From positions 1 through 9,630 of the forward strand of contig JANXQE010000151.1 of assembly GCA_025356925.1 (NCBI GenBank): a stretch of 9,630 nucleotides of DNA, written 5' to 3'. This stretch comes from Limisphaerales bacterium (lineage in GTDB: Bacteria; Verrucomicrobiota; Verrucomicrobiia; Limisphaerales; UBA8199). The notes beneath the pieces are model-generated. The model ran no database searches. It had not been told where the DNA came from and saw only the letters and a list, made by a program, of their open reading frames with translations. Below are positions 6,871 to 9,630 of the stretch, in pieces; the stretch's first letter is position 1, and every line of letters begins with the position of its first letter. Both the position numbers and the translations under genes were made by a program.

Positions 6871-6918
6871 TGGCGCGCCCGGTGAGACTCGAACTCACGA
6901 CCACCTACTTAGAAGGCA
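6871..6918 (-). tRNA. 3' half of tRNA-Arg(UCU); probable integrase attachment site
   Basis: On the minus strand this stretch holds the anticodon loop CTTCTAA (6915-6909, anticodon TCT at 6913-6911), a 3' anticodon strand GTAGG, a standard variable loop, a perfect T arm (GTGAG-TTCGAGT-CTCAC), the 3' acceptor strand CGGGCGC, a discriminator G and an encoded CCA (6873-6871). It strongly resembles the 3' half of bacterial tRNA-Arg(UCU). The 5' half is missing: no GCGCCCG acceptor strand or D arm lies at the expected place, and the 5' anticodon strand pairs only by wobbles. It therefore cannot be a normal tRNA. With an integrase alongside, it is best read as an attachment-site copy of the tRNA 3' end. 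Confidence 0.75.
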
Positions 6919-6954
6919 AAGAAGACGGTGCGCGAGCACTGTATTTACGGGGCT

Positions 6955-6981
6955 ATTATAGCGTTTTCCTAAGGAAGTCAA
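6955..6981 (-). promoter_or_regulatory. Promoter-like sequence reading into the tRNA half
   Basis: On the minus strand TTGACT (6981-6976) and a perfect TATAAT (6960-6955) are separated by 15 bases, shorter than the ideal 17. The spacer includes the palindrome TTCCTAAGGAA (6966-6976, which also covers the end of the -35). Transcription would begin near 6948 and run through the tRNA half toward the integrase. Confidence 0.4.
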
Positions 6982-7153
6982 CACCCGCGGCGTGGTGCAC
7001 CCCGTGTGCAAAAGCTATGTCGTGGTCGGCAGGTGCGGTATAATCCCCCGGCGGTTCGCAGCCCGTGAGCCACAGCTCACCAACTCGGCGGCCCTCGCGA
7101 CTTCGGCACCGGAGAGTCCTTTGGGTTTAGATGCGGTTTCCGGTTGGATAATG

Positions 7154-8146
7154 TTAGTGCCTTTCTGTTTCAATTTGTGAGGCGACGGCTAACTCAAGTT
7201 GTTCGATAGCTTTCCGCAAGACGGTAGCGGATTTCACGAGGGCGCTCTGCTCGTCGGGTGGCAAAGTAACTTGCAATACCTTTTCAACGCCTTTTCGGGA
7301 GAGAATGCAGGGAACCCCCAAACTCACGCCGCTAAGGCCGTATTCGCCTTCCAGCACAGATGAAACGGTGAGCACACCATGTTGGTTGCGCAAAATGGCC
7401 GCGGCAATTTGCGTCAAGGCTAGGCCGACAGCGAACGAGGTGGCCCCTTTGTAACCAATGATGTGATAGGCGGAATGCTTTACTTGGTCCGCGACTTTGC
7501 GACGTGCTGCCTGCCAGTCGTCGCATTTCAAACACAGGCGACAAAACTGTTCGATGGGCATGCCGGCCATGTTCGTCATGGACCAGGCGGCAAATTCACT
7601 GTCCCCGTGTTCACCCAGGATGTAAGCATGGACATTATGCACATCCACTCCGCAGTGCTGGCTCAACAAATGACGGAAGCGCGCGCTATCCAGCACGGTG
7701 CCGGAGCCGATGATGCGTCCGCGCGGCCAGCCGGACCGTTTATGAGCGAAATACGTCAGGATGTCCACCGGATTGCTGACAATCAAAACGACTGCCGGTG
7801 AGTTCTGGAGCACGATTTCGTCCATAATATCGTGGATGATTTTGATGTTTCGTTGCAGCAAATCCAGACGGGACTCGCCGGGCTTTTGTTTGGCTCCGGC
7901 CGTAATCACAATCATGCGGGCATCGGCATAATCCGCTGCTTTGGCTTCACGGATCTGGACCGAAGGAAAAAAGGCCTGGCCATGAGCCAAATCGAGGACC
8001 TGTCCCATGGCCAGTTCATGATTGGCATCGCGCAAGGCGATCTCATCGGCCAAACCACTCTGAGCCAGCGCGTAGGCAAAAGTGGAACCTACCGCACCGG
8101 CGCCAACAATCACTACCTTTCGTGGTCTCCAAGGGTCATCATTCAT
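7154..8146 (-). CDS. ldh: L-lactate dehydrogenase
   Basis: A 330-residue NAD-dependent dehydrogenase that interconverts pyruvate and L-lactate. The Rossmann glycine loop VGAGAVG is at residues 14-20, and the cofactor-binding Asp is D40. The substrate loop AGAKQKPGESRLDLL (83-97) has Gln at 87, where malate dehydrogenases carry Arg, and the catalytic Arg is R93. SNPVD is at 124-128, the substrate Arg in GTVLDSARFR is R156, the proton-relay His in GEHGDSE is H180, and the Thr in KGATSFAVG is T236. These residues and the length match bacterial tetrameric LDH. A good ribosome binding site, GAGGAA at 8157-8152, lies 5 bases before ATG 8146. The start overlaps the stop of the small upstream ORF by 4 bases (ATGA). 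Lying last in a run with DUF6448 and hemerythrin genes is unusual company for LDH. Confidence 0.93.
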   Translation of the reverse strand: MNDDPWRPRKVVIVGAGAVGSTFAYALAQSGLADEIALRDANHELAMGQVLDLAHGQAFFPSVQIREAKAADYADARMIVITAGAKQKPGESRLDLLQRNIKIIHDIMDEIVLQNSPAVVLIVSNPVDILTYFAHKRSGWPRGRIIGSGTVLDSARFRHLLSQHCGVDVHNVHAYILGEHGDSEFAAWSMTNMAGMPIEQFCRLCLKCDDWQAARRKVADQVKHSAYHIIGYKGATSFAVGLALTQIAAAILRNQHGVLTVSSVLEGEYGLSGVSLGVPCILSRKGVEKVLQVTLPPDEQSALVKSATVLRKAIEQLELAVASQIETERH

Positions 8147-8304
8147 TTATGTTCCTCAATCGTGGCTGGTGTGATCTCGTGAGCCGCCACTGGGAGCGGC
8201 GCAAACTTTACCCGATAGACAACGACCCCTACCAGCAGGGTTGGCACCAGGAAATTGACGGCTGTCTTGATGCCACGATGATGTATGAGGGCGTTCGCTT
8301 TCAT
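8143..8304 (-). CDS. 53-residue membrane ORF, resembling the cut-off N-terminus of an RND periplasmic adaptor
   Basis: An ATG at 8304 opens a 53-codon frame: basic N-terminus (MKANALIHHRGIKTA), one hydrophobic helix (about residues 15-30, VNFLVPTLLVGVVVYR), then RVKFAPLPVAAHEITPATI and EEHK. Both ends overlap neighbours by ATGA: its start with the hemerythrin stop and its stop with the ldh start. The layout (basic start, one helix, xVKFAPxPV, then a Thr/Ile-rich strand) is what begins membrane-fusion subunits of RND efflux pumps, which are normally about 400 residues. If so, the gene has been cut after about 49 codons where the ldh ribosome binding site begins. The alternative is a genuine small membrane protein. 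The ORF is seen directly; the adaptor link is recognition by eye only. Confidence 0.5.
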   Translation of the reverse strand: MKANALIHHRGIKTAVNFLVPTLLVGVVVYRVKFAPLPVAAHEITPATIEEHK

Positions 8305-8914
8305 GATTCACATCCACAATCGCAGCCCCCTGACCCCGCCGCGGTCGACAAAAGCGCCTGAGCAATCGTTGCGAGGCTCCTTGCGAACGTCACCAGCCGG
8401 GCGACGACATCAAGCCCAACAGCTTGGTCCACTTCAGCAAATTTCTCGATGAGTTCCTTCTGGTCGGCTGCCGTAAGGACCTTGTCGGCCATTGGAAAGA
8501 CCATCGCGTCCTCTTTCCAGATGTGGTTTTGATACAGATCCACAAGGCCGTGCAGAGTTTCGAGCATTGCTTCCTTCGCCCTGGGTTTACCTTGGACATA
8601 CGCCGGAGCCTCGCCGGAGCCTGGTCCGCCAGCGCCCGCACCAGCGCGCGGCCTTTCTCGTGTTCGTGGTTCAGTCCGCCAATCGGGCAGCCTTGGGGCG
8701 GCACGCCGCGCTTGACCAACATGGGGAAAAACAGCGTTTCCTCCTTGCCGTGATGGAGCTTGTCGGCATAGATGCGAAAGAACTCCACCGCCGTCGCCAG
8801 CATGGCGGCATCGGCGCGCTGGCCTTTTTCGATGGCATGGGCAACGCCGCCCAGGGCGTTAACCACGGTTTCGATGAGCCGGTGCTCGGCCTCCATGACT
8901 TGCATCGGTTTCAT
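8301..8914 (-). pseudogene. Hemerythrin HHE-domain protein, frameshifted by an 11-bp tandem duplication
   Basis: The start at 8914 has a good ribosome binding site (AAGGA, 7-8 bases upstream). The first frame gives residues 1-101 of a hemerythrin-like protein: H11, HHGKEE at 54-59 and NHEHE at 82-86. It then enters nonsense and stops at 8390. A second frame continues the family, with NHIWKEDAMVFP supplying the last His-xxx-Glu pair, down to a stop at 8301. The frames meet at a perfect 2 x 11 bp tandem repeat (8601-8622). Removing one copy yields one 200-residue ORF (...ADQAPA-YVQGKPRAKEAMLETL...) with all diiron ligands and a Cys-rich tail, GGCDCGCES. Such proteins bind O2 or NO at a diiron site or handle iron. 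As written, the protein is broken; an ATG at 8567 could restart the distal part. The gene lies 18 bp after the DUF6448 gene. Confidence 0.85.
8601..8622. repeat. Perfect 11-bp tandem duplication inside the hemerythrin gene
   Basis: CGCCGGAGCCT occurs twice head to tail (8601-8611 and 8612-8622). Eleven is not a multiple of three, so the extra copy shifts the reading frame; deletion of one copy restores it. The form is typical of slipped-strand replication. Confidence 0.95.
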
Positions 8915-8932
8915 TTCGGTTCCTTTGTCCGC

Positions 8933-9586
8933 TCAGTGCTTGTGTTGAGGGGCGGTTTGCTGTTGGGCATCTTTCGCCGAGGCTGCTGCGTGGCCCTCCG
9001 CATGGAGTGCGGTTGCGCCTTCTGCCGATTGGTGCAGTCCTTCCACGTAATGGACGTATTCCACGTAAGCGGCGACGAACTCGCGCCCCGCTTCCACGTT
9101 ATGCTCGGCGTGCTGCTTCTTCTGGCGCACTTCGGCGAACCGCTTGCGGATGCCGGCGGCCGCTTCGTCAGTCACCAGCTTCACCACTTTTTCCACCGAG
9201 CCGCTCTCCAGGGCCTTGTCGGCTTCCTCAATGGCCGGGCCCAGTTCCGTCCCGGCGGGCTTCAAGCCCGTGAACGGCTCGCCCTCACCGGCGCGATGGA
9301 CGCGCACCAGCGTCTCGAAGAAGAACTGGTCCGCCAGTTCGCGGGCTTCCGCGCCCTTGGTTCGCACGGCGAGGGTTTTGGCGAAGGCTGCCTTGACCTC
9401 GACTTCGCCGTCCGGCTTCACCCACATGAGGACAGGTGTAACATCCCTTTTTTCCAACGCCACTCTGGCGGCCTGGACAACCGGCCCGTCCATCGTGTCG
9501 CAATGACTCAGGGCCACCTGTGGGATCATTAACCCAGCGCCAGCGAGGACGCTGGCCAACGTAATATTCAGACTGTTTCTCTTCAT
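8933..9586 (-). CDS. Secreted DUF6448-family protein
   Basis: A 217-residue protein with a clear signal peptide: basic MKRN, a hydrophobic core, and probable cleavage after ALS at residue 27. The mature protein begins HCDTMDGPVV, the hallmark of the DUF6448 family. Further family-like stretches are VLMWVKPDGEVEVKAAF at about 52-68, FFFETLVRVHRAGEGEPFTG at about 88-107 and EAGREFVAAYVEYVHYVEGL at about 165-184. The body is mostly helical and acidic. The tail is rich in Ala, Gln and His and ends HKH, so metal binding is possible. The function of the family is unknown; the export signal places it in the periplasm. The gene is first in the minus-strand run, 18 bp before the hemerythrin start, which suggests a shared metal, oxygen or NO theme. 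No Shine-Dalgarno sequence is obvious before ATG 9586. Confidence 0.8.
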   Translation of the reverse strand: MKRNSLNITLASVLAGAGLMIPQVALSHCDTMDGPVVQAARVALEKRDVTPVLMWVKPDGEVEVKAAFAKTLAVRTKGAEARELADQFFFETLVRVHRAGEGEPFTGLKPAGTELGPAIEEADKALESGSVEKVVKLVTDEAAAGIRKRFAEVRQKKQHAEHNVEAGREFVAAYVEYVHYVEGLHQSAEGATALHAEGHAAASAKDAQQQTAPQHKH

Positions 9587-9630
9587 TTGTATTTGTCGTT
9601 TGCTCGTCTTTTTATTGCCTGCCCGCTGCG

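Noticed and set aside
6871..6953. Complete tRNA-Arg starting at GCCCCGTA (6953)
   Set aside because: The acceptor strand would have three mismatches, the D region would be about 7-8 bases too long, and the start would overlap the -10 box.
7154..8146. Malate dehydrogenase as an alternative to lactate dehydrogenase
   Set aside because: The specificity position carries Gln (AKQKPGESR), not Arg, which fits lactate dehydrogenase.
8492..9532. 346-codon plus-strand frame, the longest on that strand in this part
   Set aside because: Antisense to hemerythrin and DUF6448, both of which have recognisable family motifs and, for DUF6448, a signal peptide.

Overview
The window looks like a recombination-prone accessory stretch of a GC-rich Gram-negative bacterial chromosome. 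The likeliest source is a member of Verrucomicrobiota: the YD-repeat style of the RHS fragment, the stand-alone GreA-like protein, the DUF2249 + NnrS-like pair and the DUF6448 protein all fit that phylum. This is an impression from protein style; no search was run.

Layout. 1-570: an RHS/YD-repeat fragment on the minus strand that runs off the left edge, preceded by a transmembrane stretch in another frame. 575-822 (+): only the C-terminal SPASM (Fe-S) half of a radical SAM protein, abutting the RHS piece. 819-2520 (-): a two-gene unit, a tandem-DUF2249 protein followed by an NnrS-like membrane protein, of the kind linked to nitrogen-oxide/denitrification metabolism. 2700-4401 (+): a complete type IV AbiEi/AbiEii toxin-antitoxin operon with a recognisable promoter and palindromic operators. 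4498-4977 (-): a GreA/GreB-like factor. 4978-5393: no convincing gene. 5394-6743 (-): a tyrosine recombinase, followed by three copies of an 8-bp element and then the 3' half of tRNA-Arg(UCU), which together look like the attachment region of an integrated element. 7154-9586 (-): a tightly packed run of DUF6448 secreted protein, hemerythrin, a 53-codon membrane ORF and L-lactate dehydrogenase.

How it fits together. The AbiE pair and integrase are typical mobile-island cargo. The flanking genes point to respiration under low oxygen or NO stress (NnrS-like, DUF2249, hemerythrin, radical SAM/SPASM) and fermentation (LDH). Several genes are damaged or rearranged: the radical SAM gene lacks its catalytic half, the RHS piece needs a frame change, the tRNA has lost its 5' half, an apparent RND-adaptor gene is cut to 53 codons and joined to ldh, and the hemerythrin gene is frameshifted by a perfect 11-bp tandem duplication whose removal restores a 200-residue protein. 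The most checkable novelties are that duplication, the arm-site-like repeats beside the tRNA half, and the palindrome-covered, almost leaderless abiE promoter.
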